Below are positions 1-7,966 of a DNA stretch of 48,602 bases, piece by piece. Location of the stretch: contig QKCJ01000053.1 of NCBI GenBank assembly GCA_003245715.1, positions 1-48,602 of the forward strand, given 5' to 3'. The notes below the pieces were generated by a model. The model did not search any database and had not been told where the DNA came from. It worked only from the letters and a program-made list of their open reading frames with translations. Made by a program: the position numbers and the translations under genes. The stretch comes from a bacterium. Lineage in GTDB: Bacteria; Planctomycetota; SZUA-567. Position 1 is the first letter of the stretch. Every line of letters starts with the position of its first letter.

Positions 1-1
1 T

Positions 2-220
2 TCAGGCAACAAAAATGAATTTATTGTGAGAGTAAAAGTAAACAAGCCGTCATTATGGACATGGTTTGAGCTGCCGCTTGCTGGTGTGCGCTACAGCGAC
101 AACTTCATTCACATGTGTCCGGGCAGAAGCTACACCACGACTATCACAACCCCCAAAGCGATGACCCCAACCGAGCTCAAAAAGCAGTTAAAAGCAAGCT
201 CAATCGCTAGCACATACTAA
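2..220 (+). CDS. C-terminal end of a GH2 beta-mannosidase-like glycoside hydrolase (5' truncated by the window)
   Basis: The frame is open from the first bases of the window and ends at 220, so only about 72 residues are visible. The stretch reading LAGVRYSDNFIHMCPG matches the C-terminal immunoglobulin-like domain of GH2 beta-mannosidases, where a 'YSDNFF.LLPGE'-type motif precedes the final strand. A GTG at 26 could look like a start, but codons before it continue the same domain (GNKNEFIVRVKV), so this is the tail of a longer gene. It would cleave beta-linked mannose or a related sugar from oligosaccharides. No catalytic residue is visible, so the family call rests on this one motif. A strong hairpin follows. 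Confidence 0.6.
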   Translation, partial: SGNKNEFIVRVKVNKPSLWTWFELPLAGVRYSDNFIHMCPGRSYTTTITTPKAMTPTELKKQLKASSIASTY

Positions 221-256
221 AAATAAATTTTTATCAAGCCGATCACATAAACAGAG

Positions 257-297
257 AAGCGCCGCAACTTATTCCAGGTGCGGCGCTTGCTTTTTAT
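257..297 (+). terminator. Rho-independent terminator after the GH2 gene
   Basis: A perfect 10-bp inverted repeat (AAGCGCCGCA at 257-266, TGCGGCGCTT at 279-288) with a 12-nt loop is followed by GCTTTTTAT. It sits between the convergent GH2 gene and the sulfatase ending at 302. The T-run is on the plus side, so it mainly serves the GH2 gene. Confidence 0.85.
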
Positions 298-301
298 ATG
301 T

Positions 302-1759
302 TTACAGGCCAAGACGCGTGTACTGACACTCCGGCGCTTCATATTTTTCAAGCAGCGCCCTGAGCCGGCCGACGAGCTTCGTTTCAAGTGCATCATCAAG
401 CACCGCGCAAAGCTGCCCCGGGTCATTCTCAAGATCAAAGATCTCGTTATAATCCACCGCGTCCGCATGAAAGACCGAGTCCTCCTCAAAGCGCCAGCAC
501 GGAATCCTGCCCTGACTCGGCAGGAAAATACCCGCTTCAAAATCCTTCATCACCTCTTCATTGAAAAAGCCGTGAAAGCCTCGCGCAAAGCCGTTATGAT
601 GCTTGATCTTCGAACCCTTCAAGGGCTGGCGGCAATAAGTATGACGCCCGTCGGTATAATTCACGTCCTTGCCAAAGTAGCCGAAAATCGTCTCCGTGCG
701 CAGACACGTATCGTCCTCAATTGTCTTTCTGAACGAGTGGCCATGCACGTTAACCGGCAACTCTGCACCATGATAATCAACCAGCGTCGGCATCAGATCC
801 ATCGTTGCGGTCATTGCTTTGCGCCGCCCTGCGGCCTGTCCCGGTGCGCAGACAATCATCGGGATATTAGCCAGCTCACGATAATCAAGCTGATAATTCT
901 TCGCCCAGTAACCATGCTCACCAAGAAGATGCCCGTGGTCAGTCGTCAAGACCAGCAGCGTGTCTTTCCACATGTCACACTCATCCATCTTGTCAAGAAA
1001 CTTCCCAAGCCAATAGTCAGCCATCGTCAGCGTGCCGGCATAAGACTTTCTGATATGCGCGACAGCTTCCGCGTCATCCTCAGGTGAGAGCTTGCTGTAC
1101 TCCGGCCAACTGTACCAATACTTATCCCACTTGTCATCATACAGATCACGATATTTCTTCGGACAGTCAAACGGTTCATGCGGATCAAAAACTTCAAGGT
1201 GCAGGTGCCAGTTATCAGCTTCCTTATTGATGTCGATAAAGTCGCACGCACGTTCAAAGCAACGCGGCGTCGGATACGAGAGATCATCCTCCGGGTCCTT
1301 AAACACGCTGTTGCGCCAGTATGGCATACGGTCCATGCCGCGCCCGCGCCCTTCGGGAACCTGCGGGTCAGTAACCAGAGGTTTCCATGTATCGCCTTCC
1401 TGACCGCGTTCAAACTCCCACGAATCAAAGAGGTCATGGTAAGCTTCGCCGCCACTGTGGAAGTAATGGTAATGGTCAGTTATCATATGCGAGTAGACAT
1501 TTTTCTTGCGGAGAATATCCGGCAGGCACTTGTCCCATGGCATGATCGGACTCCACGGCGTCTCAAGAAAATTCAGCCGCCCCGTCATCATCTCGCGGCG
1601 TGCCGGCATACAGGGCATCGAACCGCACCAGTGATTCTCAAAGACCACCCCGCGCCCGGCCAGACGGTCAAGGTTAGGCGTAATTGATTTTCCGCCGCCG
1701 CCATAACAGTCAAGAAAATGCCGGTTGAGCGAATCCATAACTAAAAAAATTGTCCTCAT
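302..1759 (-). CDS. Cytoplasmic type I (formylglycine) sulfatase
   Basis: A 485-residue alkaline-phosphatase-fold sulfatase that hydrolyses sulfate esters. The FGly signature C-x-P-x-R is at residues 50-54 (CMPAR), so Cys50 would be oxidised to formylglycine. The N-terminal metal aspartate lies in MDSLNR (Asp9), and TTDHGHLLGEHG in the second half is the typical metal/active-site block. The protein begins MRTIFLVMDS with no signal peptide, which is unusual because most FGly sulfatases are exported; it probably desulfates imported oligosaccharides. The ATG is preceded by an AGAAGGA Shine-Dalgarno. It lies 216 bp downstream of, and co-directional with, an IclR-type regulator that is the obvious candidate controller. 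The sulfated substrate cannot be read from the sequence. Confidence 0.92.
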   Translation of the reverse strand: MRTIFLVMDSLNRHFLDCYGGGGKSITPNLDRLAGRGVVFENHWCGSMPCMPARREMMTGRLNFLETPWSPIMPWDKCLPDILRKKNVYSHMITDHYHYFHSGGEAYHDLFDSWEFERGQEGDTWKPLVTDPQVPEGRGRGMDRMPYWRNSVFKDPEDDLSYPTPRCFERACDFIDINKEADNWHLHLEVFDPHEPFDCPKKYRDLYDDKWDKYWYSWPEYSKLSPEDDAEAVAHIRKSYAGTLTMADYWLGKFLDKMDECDMWKDTLLVLTTDHGHLLGEHGYWAKNYQLDYRELANIPMIVCAPGQAAGRRKAMTATMDLMPTLVDYHGAELPVNVHGHSFRKTIEDDTCLRTETIFGYFGKDVNYTDGRHTYCRQPLKGSKIKHHNGFARGFHGFFNEEVMKDFEAGIFLPSQGRIPCWRFEEDSVFHADAVDYNEIFDLENDPGQLCAVLDDALETKLVGRLRALLEKYEAPECQYTRLGL

Positions 1760-1975
1760 GATTTTTCCTTCTCTTCTATGATTAATTTATTAAATTTGAA
1801 ATTTTTCCAGTGTGCATCGCTGACGAAAGTTATTTAATTTATTTAGGCGCGTGTTTCGCTTTATCACAACGCATCTAACCGCAAGCATACATCCGCGGCA
1901 TTTGTTCATAAAAAAGCAATGCACACTACTCGCGACACTGCGCTCAAACATACCTGTCGACTTGCATCTTTTTAC

Positions 1976-2671
1976 TTACAGCAACTCGGCAAAAAACTCA
2001 GCCTGAATCAGCATCATTCTTTTAAGCTCCGCTACGTTCATTGTGAACTCACTGCTTAGACCCGAGAGACCGATTACGTAATTACTATCAAAGACCCGCA
2101 CGCAGGCGCGGCTGATCTCTGGCAGCATATGTCCCTGTTCAAAGATAAAGTTCTCGCTGCCAGCCTGTTCTTTGAATTGTGCAAACTCCTCAGCACTCAC
2201 CGTCTCGCCTCGTGCATCCTTGCCCCAGCAGAGCGTGTCCTCAATATCGTATAGCAGCCAGTAGAAATAAACCGCCGGGTGCGCGTCCATACCGACCTGA
2301 TGCCCCGGCGACATGCGAACCTGAAAGTGGCTGCGCCCACCCTCCCAGCGCAGAAGCTGCGGCCCTTGCTCGGTAAGGTTGTAAAGCTCGGCATTAAGCC
2401 CCGTGCGCGCCACCATCTCCTGCAGCAGCGGCATGAAGCGCCCAGTCAATGACTGGTTGATCGCCGTCGCAGCCAGTGAATACAGTTTTGGTCCGGCCAC
2501 ATACCGTCCATGCTCGACCTTTGAGATGTAATCGACCTCCGATAATTTTTTCAGCAGCCGCGTCAGAGTCGCCTTGGGAATGTCGCACTGCTCAAATAAA
2601 TCAGCCATCGAAAGCGAACTGCGTGATGCTGCCAGAATCTCCAGAATCTGGAATGAATAATCCTTACTCAA
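1976..2671 (-). CDS. IclR-type transcriptional regulator
   Basis: 231 residues: an N-terminal winged helix-turn-helix (about residues 5-65, with SLSMADLFEQCDIPKATLTRLLKKL as recognition region) followed by an IclR-like effector domain (about 75-231). The start is TTG at 2671, supported by AGGAG six bases upstream on the minus strand; no ATG fits the HTH better. Upstream lie a TTGCAT-16-TACACT promoter-like pair and two tandem palindromes over the expected transcription start, suggesting autoregulation. It probably controls the adjacent sulfatase (302-1759) and possibly the divergent pseudopilin/glycosidase pair. The effector is unknown; IclR proteins usually sense small sugar acids or aromatics. 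Confidence 0.85.
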   Translation of the reverse strand: MSKDYSFQILEILAASRSSLSMADLFEQCDIPKATLTRLLKKLSEVDYISKVEHGRYVAGPKLYSLAATAINQSLTGRFMPLLQEMVARTGLNAELYNLTEQGPQLLRWEGGRSHFQVRMSPGHQVGMDAHPAVYFYWLLYDIEDTLCWGKDARGETVSAEEFAQFKEQAGSENFIFEQGHMLPEISRACVRVFDSNYVIGLSGLSSEFTMNVAELKRMMLIQAEFFAELL

Positions 2672-2725
2672 CCCCTTCTCCTCGGTTGCAACGCGGTCAC
2701 CTGTCCGGCGGCCGCCTAAAACACC

Positions 2726-2767
2726 AAATAATCAAAATTGATTATTTAATAATCATTTTTGATTATT
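2726..2767. promoter_or_regulatory. Two tandem operator-like palindromes upstream of the IclR gene
   Basis: Two copies of AATAATCA-N4-TGATTATT lie side by side. The first is 2726-2747 (9-bp arms, centre AAAT) and the second is 2748-2767 (8-bp arms, centre TTTT). Their centres are 21 bp apart, two helical turns, so bound dimers would sit on the same DNA face. They lie just downstream of the minus-strand -10, where bound protein would block transcription of the IclR gene. Confidence 0.7.
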
Positions 2768-2770
2768 TTG

Positions 2771-2798
2771 AGTGTATCGCATAAGGCCGGTTATGCAA
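2771..2798 (-). promoter_or_regulatory. Sigma70-like promoter of the IclR gene
   Basis: On the minus strand, TTGCAT (2798-2793), a 16-bp spacer and TACACT (2776-2771). The expected start near 2764 falls inside the tandem palindromes. The -10 matches the consensus at only four of six positions. Confidence 0.4.
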
Positions 2799-2870
2799 AT
2801 TTTTTGGTATGAAATTTCAGATATTTATTCTATCCTGCCGAATTTCCTCGGTGCGGCTTACTGAAGTACC

Positions 2871-2890
2871 AGTCAAATAAATATTTGACT
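2871..2890. promoter_or_regulatory. Perfect 20-bp palindrome overlapping the pseudopilin promoter -35
   Basis: AGTCAAAT-AAAT-ATTTGACT, with perfect 8-bp arms and a 4-bp centre. The right arm contains the TTGACT -35 hexamer at 2885-2890, so a bound dimer would occlude RNA polymerase. The arms differ from those of the tandem palindromes 100 bp away, suggesting a different regulator. Confidence 0.65.
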
Positions 2891-2912
2891 AACAGTAAAT
2901 GTGGTGTATATT
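2885..2912 (+). promoter_or_regulatory. Sigma70-like promoter for the pseudopilin/GH42-like pair
   Basis: TTGACT (2885-2890), 16-bp spacer and TATATT (2907-2912). A start near 2919 leaves a leader of about 170 nt before the pseudopilin. The rest of the 2672-3092 intergenic region holds the operators described here and no recognisable gene. Confidence 0.5.
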
Positions 2913-3092
2913 TTACATTGATGAATATACGGCATGGTAAAACGTATGCGTTTCGGAGTTATTTTCAGTATAACATATTCAGCAAACATTGTGCTTCTGG
3001 TTGTTGATTTCTGTCGGGAAAGCTAGAAACTATTATAGAAGCAACACTTATGATTACAATAGATGGACTTTATGATCTGGAGTAACTTGGCA

Positions 3093-3743
3093 ATGGCAAA
3101 TACCTTTAAAATTAGAAATTTCGCAAAATCCTTTACCCTGATTGAGATTCTGGTTGTGATTGCGATTATATCAATATTGGCATCTCTTATGCTGCCTGCA
3201 CTTAAATCGTCAATTGAGTCGGCGAGGATGATTTCGTGTGCGAATAATGAAAAGCAGATCAGTGCCGGCTGCTGGCTCTATTTCGATCAGTACAATGGCT
3301 TGCTATATCCTTGGGAGACAAGGCTTAGCAATAAGAACCAGGGGTTGTTGTTTATCAGGGAGCTGGCGCCATTAATGGGGATTACGGGTGAATTTTTAAC
3401 CTCTCCGGGGCCTACGGTAAATGATAACGGGAGGGTCTTCAGGTGTCCGTCATCAGATAACGCGCTGATCGGGAAGCATTATGGCTATTGTGTCAAGCTG
3501 GTTGAGAACGGCCACAGAAGCATATATGAATTCAAAAAACCGTCGGGAGTCCTACTCTGGGGGGAACGAGAGGGGGATGTAAGTTGCAATATTAATGTCT
3601 GGTCATGGCGGCCGCCCAGTGATGGTGATTCATGGGTTCTGCGTCATGCGGACTGGACCTTGTCTAATGTCTTATGGCTTGACGGGCATGTTTCGCAAAC
3701 GATGCAGCAGTCACCTCTTCCGTCAAGTTGGATCGGGTACTAG
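3093..3743 (+). CDS. Prepilin-type pseudopilin (type II secretion/type IV pilus-like), copy 1
   Basis: A short basic leader is followed by the class III prepilin site and hydrophobic helix ([20 protein letters not shown]), with the conserved Glu at +5 after cleavage. Next come CANNEKQI and a soluble domain ending in HADWTLSNVLWLDGHV, a variant of the H-x9-DG motif with 11 residues between His and Asp. It should be processed by a prepilin peptidase and inserted in the inner membrane. An ATG at 3063 is in frame, but ATG 3093 has GGAG ten bases upstream and gives a normal short leader (MANTFKIRNFAKS), so it is preferred. The next gene, 56 bp downstream, is a giant secreted glycosidase, an arrangement seen twice more in this window. 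Confidence 0.88.
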   Translation: MANTFKIRNFAKSFTLIEILVVIAIISILASLMLPALKSSIESARMISCANNEKQISAGCWLYFDQYNGLLYPWETRLSNKNQGLLFIRELAPLMGITGEFLTSPGPTVNDNGRVFRCPSSDNALIGKHYGYCVKLVENGHRSIYEFKKPSGVLLWGEREGDVSCNINVWSWRPPSDGDSWVLRHADWTLSNVLWLDGHVSQTMQQSPLPSSWIGY

Positions 3744-3799
3744 TTTAGGGGCTCCTGTATCACCGGATATATCGGCACGCTTTTTTTGAAGGGATAAAT

Positions 3800-6700
3800 A
3801 TGATACTGCGAAGTTTATTACTGATGGTGCTTGTTTTATGTTCAATAGTCTTGCAGGCAAATGAGGATGCCGCAAATAATGTAATCAAAAATGGCGGCTT
3901 TGAACAGGGCAAGCAGAATCAGGCTGAGGATTGGTATGCGGGATCATATGGCGGGGAGCAGGGCTCTTGGGGGCGAGAGAGCGGTGCTGACGCGAAAAGT
4001 GGCGGATATTATTATAAGCTGAGTCTTAAGGAGGGAAAGGGAAAGTTGCATCTGCTGACCCCTGTCTATCCGCTGAGTCAAGCCGATAATCAGGGTTTGA
4101 TATTTTCATTCCGCTATAAGGGAACTGGTGTTGCGCAGTTGCGTTTTTATCGACAGGATGCTGGGAGGTATGTTCCGGTTACCACGCCTGATGAGAAGCA
4201 TTATCAGATGACATTTTCTCTGAAGAAATCAGACTGCTGGAAAAGTTTTGAAAAGAAGATAACGCTTGCGGAGAGTCTGCAGAGCGAGCCGATTGCAATA
4301 CGCCTGCGCTATTATCTTTCGCAGCCTTCTGAAGAATTTTTTCTTGATGAGGTAAAACTGTTTGAAGAGCAAAACAGGGATTCAGCCCGCATCAATAACG
4401 ACTGGCTTCGGATTGTGCCGCCAGGCGATCTTTCGCAACAGGAGAGTGCGGGGTACTCGGCCTTTCCCGATTTAGGTTATGTTATCGGCATGAAGGACGG
4501 TTATTTTACGCGTGATGGCAAGCCGTTTTTTTATATTGGCAGTAATACTGTCGGTGGCGGTCAGGCGAATATATCCTCGGCATGGCTTGCGCGGGTAATG
4601 TGTCATTCTTTCTGCGAGATCAACCGCGGCGTGGGCAGTACGATGAACGTTGCCAAAGTCGATAATACTCTGGAGATTAAATATAAGGACGCCGCGGCAT
4701 CCTATAGTGTCCTGCGGGAGCTGGCGCGCTATCATCTTGTTTCACAATTAGATCTGGGCAATGCCTATTATAAATACATCCCGCTGAAAAATTTCGTAAC
4801 TGAATTTCCGCAACTCAAAGATTTTTATACCGATGGCAGCCATTATTACGGGTTGGATCATAATACCCAAACAGGACGCGAAATACATTTTGATGCGTGG
4901 AAGAGTATTTTCCGGTATCTGCGTAATGCGCCGGTCCTCGCTTTTGAATGTTTCAATGAATTAGGTTATACGCCAACTCATCAAAGAGTGCGGGAGGGCT
5001 TCAGGGTTTTTGTCAGAAACAAGTACGCATCTCTTGAGACTCTTAACGGTGCATGGGGGAGCAATTTCAGGCAGTGGGAGGAAATTATTCCGCCGCATCT
5101 TGCAAAGGGTAGTGATTTATTGGCTACGTATTCACAGAGACTTAATAATATAAAATCATGTCATGATACGGCGGGCTATCTCGACTGGATACTTTATTTG
5201 CGGGAAGATCTGATGCCGGGGCTTGAGAAGATGAAAGAGGACTTCCGTAAATTGTCTTCTGCGCCGTTTGCTGTTGACTGGCGTGGACATCAAACGGATT
5301 TGGATAGTTATGTTGCTGTTGGTCTTGAGCAACTGGAAAAGCTGGTTGATGTTTTCTTTCTTCATACCTGTTTCAGATTTTTTGAGTACAACCGGAAACC
5401 GGCTGATGAGGCGAGCGTACTTACCAGTTTGACGCGTTCTGTTTTATCACATGAATATGTCCGCTGTAATACTGATAAGCCGGTATTTAATCCTGAGGCG
5501 ATTCACACTTATGTCAATGCCCCCAAAAATGAATTGCAGAGCATGGAAGAAAACAGTCTGGGTAAATTTCATGGCAAGTGGAAATTCACCTTGGACGCGG
5601 GGAAGGAGGGCGTCGATAAGGGCTGGCATAAAGCGGAGTTTGATGACTCTGCCTGGGGAGAGATGGACGTGCCTGGCTGTTGGGATACGACAGAAGAGTA
5701 TAAAAACAAAAATGGTTTTGGCTGGTACCGTACAAGTTTTTTTGCTTCGGCGGCACTGGAGAGAGATTATCGTGATGGCAGCAGACGATATTTTATCGTT
5801 GGCAAGGGTGTCGCACAGAAAGGGACGATCTGGGTCAATGGCGAGAAGGTCGGAGAGCCGTCTGGCTGGAATAAAGAGTATCAGTATGACATCAGTGCCT
5901 TCCTGAAATACGGGCAGAAGAATACGGTTGCGTTCAGGGTTGATGGCAGCAAGCACAGTAATGGTCTTCGTTTTTACTTTTTTATTCTGCCAAATGACCG
6001 GATGTCAAAGACACGTGAATTGGAGAAAAAAGAATACGCCACTATTTTATGGAGTAATCTGGTGCACGGAAATTCCGGTATCAGTCTGTGGTTCTGGGAT
6101 GATCCGCAAAGATTGTTTATGTCGCAATTGGCTTCTGAAATTAATTCTGTAAGCGGGATTGTCATGCCTGAAGCCCGCAAGCATAAAAGCAATATCGCAA
6201 TACTGCTGCCGAGTATTTCTTTCTTCGGTATCCCTTATGATATTGAAAACCACCTGGATTATCTGAGTTATTTCGGTGCTCTTACCTTTCTTCAGGCAAG
6301 ACCAGACGTCTTTGATGAAAGCAAAATGCTTGGCGTTACTCCGGCAAGCCATCCACTCGTTGTGATCCCTTACGCGCGCACAGTCCTTCCGGAATTATTT
6401 GCATGGTTGAAAAAATATGTGCAAGAAGGCGGAGCGGCGGTCGTGACTTTTGATTCATTAAAGCAGGAGTATAACCGTTATTCTGAATTACCGATTGAGG
6501 AGTTTGCAGGTGTAAAAGTTACCGGCGACTTGAATGAGGCGCAAACGATGAATATCGCCGGTAAAGCATATGATCTGGTAAAAGGGGATCAGTCCGGGAA
6601 ATTCGGTGTATCAATCAGGCTGACAGAGGCGCAGAATTATGCTTCATATGGCAGTGGTGCCAGTGCCATCAGTGTGCGCGGGCAAGGGCGAGGGAAAATA

Positions 6701-7957
6701 TATTTTGTCGCCGCGCGGTTGAATCTTCCTGTGGCGTCTGATTTGCTGAGAAAAGTAACCGGGGACAATCAGCTCCGTCTTCCTCTGACGGTAACCTCAC
6801 AACAGGTTGAGGAATTTCCCTACATCGAGGCAGGCTTGTCTGGCTCTGCTGAACGTTTTGTGTTGCACCTCTTTAACTGGGGCGGTTTACAGCACAAGCT
6901 TGTTGTGAAAATAAATGATGAGAGATTCAGGAAAACAAATTACCTGATGCGGAATGTGCGTGAAAGCAAGGGTACGGGGCGCGTAGTAACTGCTGCTGAG
7001 TTGGATAAGGGTTTGAATTTGTCTGTCAATTCAATGGAGCCGTCGGTTTATCTCTTTGAACGGATTGACCAAACGCCAATTGTTTTGTTAAAAATTTCAG
7101 CTGAGCGCCAGAAACTGCTAGACCGGTTGTCGGAATTGCGCCAACCCATAAAAAGCGCAAAAACTGATAATCCGAAAATACTGTTTGTAAATGACATCAA
7201 GGCAACGCCGGTTGGCAAGAAGTATTTTCCGGTAGTTGATTTATTCATGAGAGCGCAAGGTTGTGATACTGAATCTCTGGACTTGGATCAGTTTACCATA
7301 GACAAACTCAAAAAATATAAGGCTGTTTTCCTGACTGAAGATAACAGCGCGCCTTATAAAAAAATCATGCGCTCCCAAAAAGTTGATGTCATGGCAAATC
7401 TGTTAAGTTATGTTAAAGAAGGGGGAACGTTGATAATTGTGAATGGTTCTACCGGACATTTTAACGCCAGCGCAACTCTGCTTACATGGTTTGGCAAGAA
7501 ACTGGACTTTCGGGTAACCGGAAATTACTGCAGGAATCCAAAGGCGTGCGGCTATGGTGATCCGCTGCAGATTAAAGTCTCGGCTTTCTCGCAGAGTTGT
7601 CTCACAAAAAACGTTTCAAACTTGCAGTTGTTTATCAGCAGGGCATTTAAGCCTGGGGCGGAGTGTCCGCTCAAGCCGGTGGTTTATGCCGCAAAAGATG
7701 ATCTTGTCTATCCGTCTGCTCCTCTGGTATTGGCTGGCGATGTCGGGAAAGGGCGTGTTCTGGTTGCGACTGATTTCATGTGGCTTCAGCCTTTCAGAAT
7801 CGAGAAAGAGGACAATGCGCAGTTTTTGATGAATGTCATTTCTTGGTCTGTCGGGCGTGAGCCGAAAAATTTTGAAAGACAGGAGCTGTTGAAGTCACTG
7901 CCTGTTACAGACGAGGAAATGAATAAAATTGAAATTGAAGAAGGCTTGATAAAATAG
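3800..7957 (+). CDS. Secreted multidomain clan GH-A glycosidase, GH42 beta-galactosidase-like
   Basis: 1385 residues starting with a signal peptide (MILRSLLLMVLVLCSIVLQA). About 28-195 is a CBM4/9-like jelly roll (NVIKNGGFEQG). About 225-590 is a TIM barrel resembling GH42, with NE at 386-387 (FECFNELGY, likely acid/base Glu387) and LNGAWGSNFRQWEEI typical of GH42. Glu566 (FNPEAIHTY) is a candidate nucleophile. About 590-720 is a GH2-type sugar-binding beta-sandwich (FDDSAWGEMDVPGCWD). About 790-910 is a GH42 trimerisation/class I amidotransferase-like domain, and a second such fold follows at about 1150-1370. It probably removes beta-galactose or a related sugar from an extracellular polymer. 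An AAGGGA Shine-Dalgarno precedes the ATG. The exact family is uncertain because the barrel is divergent. Confidence 0.8.
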   Translation: MILRSLLLMVLVLCSIVLQANEDAANNVIKNGGFEQGKQNQAEDWYAGSYGGEQGSWGRESGADAKSGGYYYKLSLKEGKGKLHLLTPVYPLSQADNQGLIFSFRYKGTGVAQLRFYRQDAGRYVPVTTPDEKHYQMTFSLKKSDCWKSFEKKITLAESLQSEPIAIRLRYYLSQPSEEFFLDEVKLFEEQNRDSARINNDWLRIVPPGDLSQQESAGYSAFPDLGYVIGMKDGYFTRDGKPFFYIGSNTVGGGQANISSAWLARVMCHSFCEINRGVGSTMNVAKVDNTLEIKYKDAAASYSVLRELARYHLVSQLDLGNAYYKYIPLKNFVTEFPQLKDFYTDGSHYYGLDHNTQTGREIHFDAWKSIFRYLRNAPVLAFECFNELGYTPTHQRVREGFRVFVRNKYASLETLNGAWGSNFRQWEEIIPPHLAKGSDLLATYSQRLNNIKSCHDTAGYLDWILYLREDLMPGLEKMKEDFRKLSSAPFAVDWRGHQTDLDSYVAVGLEQLEKLVDVFFLHTCFRFFEYNRKPADEASVLTSLTRSVLSHEYVRCNTDKPVFNPEAIHTYVNAPKNELQSMEENSLGKFHGKWKFTLDAGKEGVDKGWHKAEFDDSAWGEMDVPGCWDTTEEYKNKNGFGWYRTSFFASAALERDYRDGSRRYFIVGKGVAQKGTIWVNGEKVGEPSGWNKEYQYDISAFLKYGQKNTVAFRVDGSKHSNGLRFYFFILPNDRMSKTRELEKKEYATILWSNLVHGNSGISLWFWDDPQRLFMSQLASEINSVSGIVMPEARKHKSNIAILLPSISFFGIPYDIENHLDYLSYFGALTFLQARPDVFDESKMLGVTPASHPLVVIPYARTVLPELFAWLKKYVQEGGAAVVTFDSLKQEYNRYSELPIEEFAGVKVTGDLNEAQTMNIAGKAYDLVKGDQSGKFGVSIRLTEAQNYASYGSGASAISVRGQGRGKIYFVAARLNLPVASDLLRKVTGDNQLRLPLTVTSQQVEEFPYIEAGLSGSAERFVLHLFNWGGLQHKLVVKINDERFRKTNYLMRNVRESKGTGRVVTAAELDKGLNLSVNSMEPSVYLFERIDQTPIVLLKISAERQKLLDRLSELRQPIKSAKTDNPKILFVNDIKATPVGKKYFPVVDLFMRAQGCDTESLDLDQFTIDKLKKYKAVFLTEDNSAPYKKIMRSQKVDVMANLLSYVKEGGTLIIVNGSTGHFNASATLLTWFGKKLDFRVTGNYCRNPKACGYGDPLQIKVSAFSQSCLTKNVSNLQLFISRAFKPGAECPLKPVVYAAKDDLVYPSAPLVLAGDVGKGRVLVATDFMWLQPFRIEKEDNAQFLMNVISWSVGREPKNFERQELLKSLPVTDEEMNKIEIEEGLIK

Positions 7958-7966
7958 CGTGACGGC

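Noticed and set aside
278..1087. 269-codon plus-strand frame opposite the first sulfatase
   Set aside because: Antisense shadow of a clear sulfatase; composition is Arg/His-rich with no domain features.
3063..3092. Longer N-terminus for the first pseudopilin
   Set aside because: ATG 3063 lacks a good Shine-Dalgarno and would give an unusually long leader; ATG 3093 fits better.
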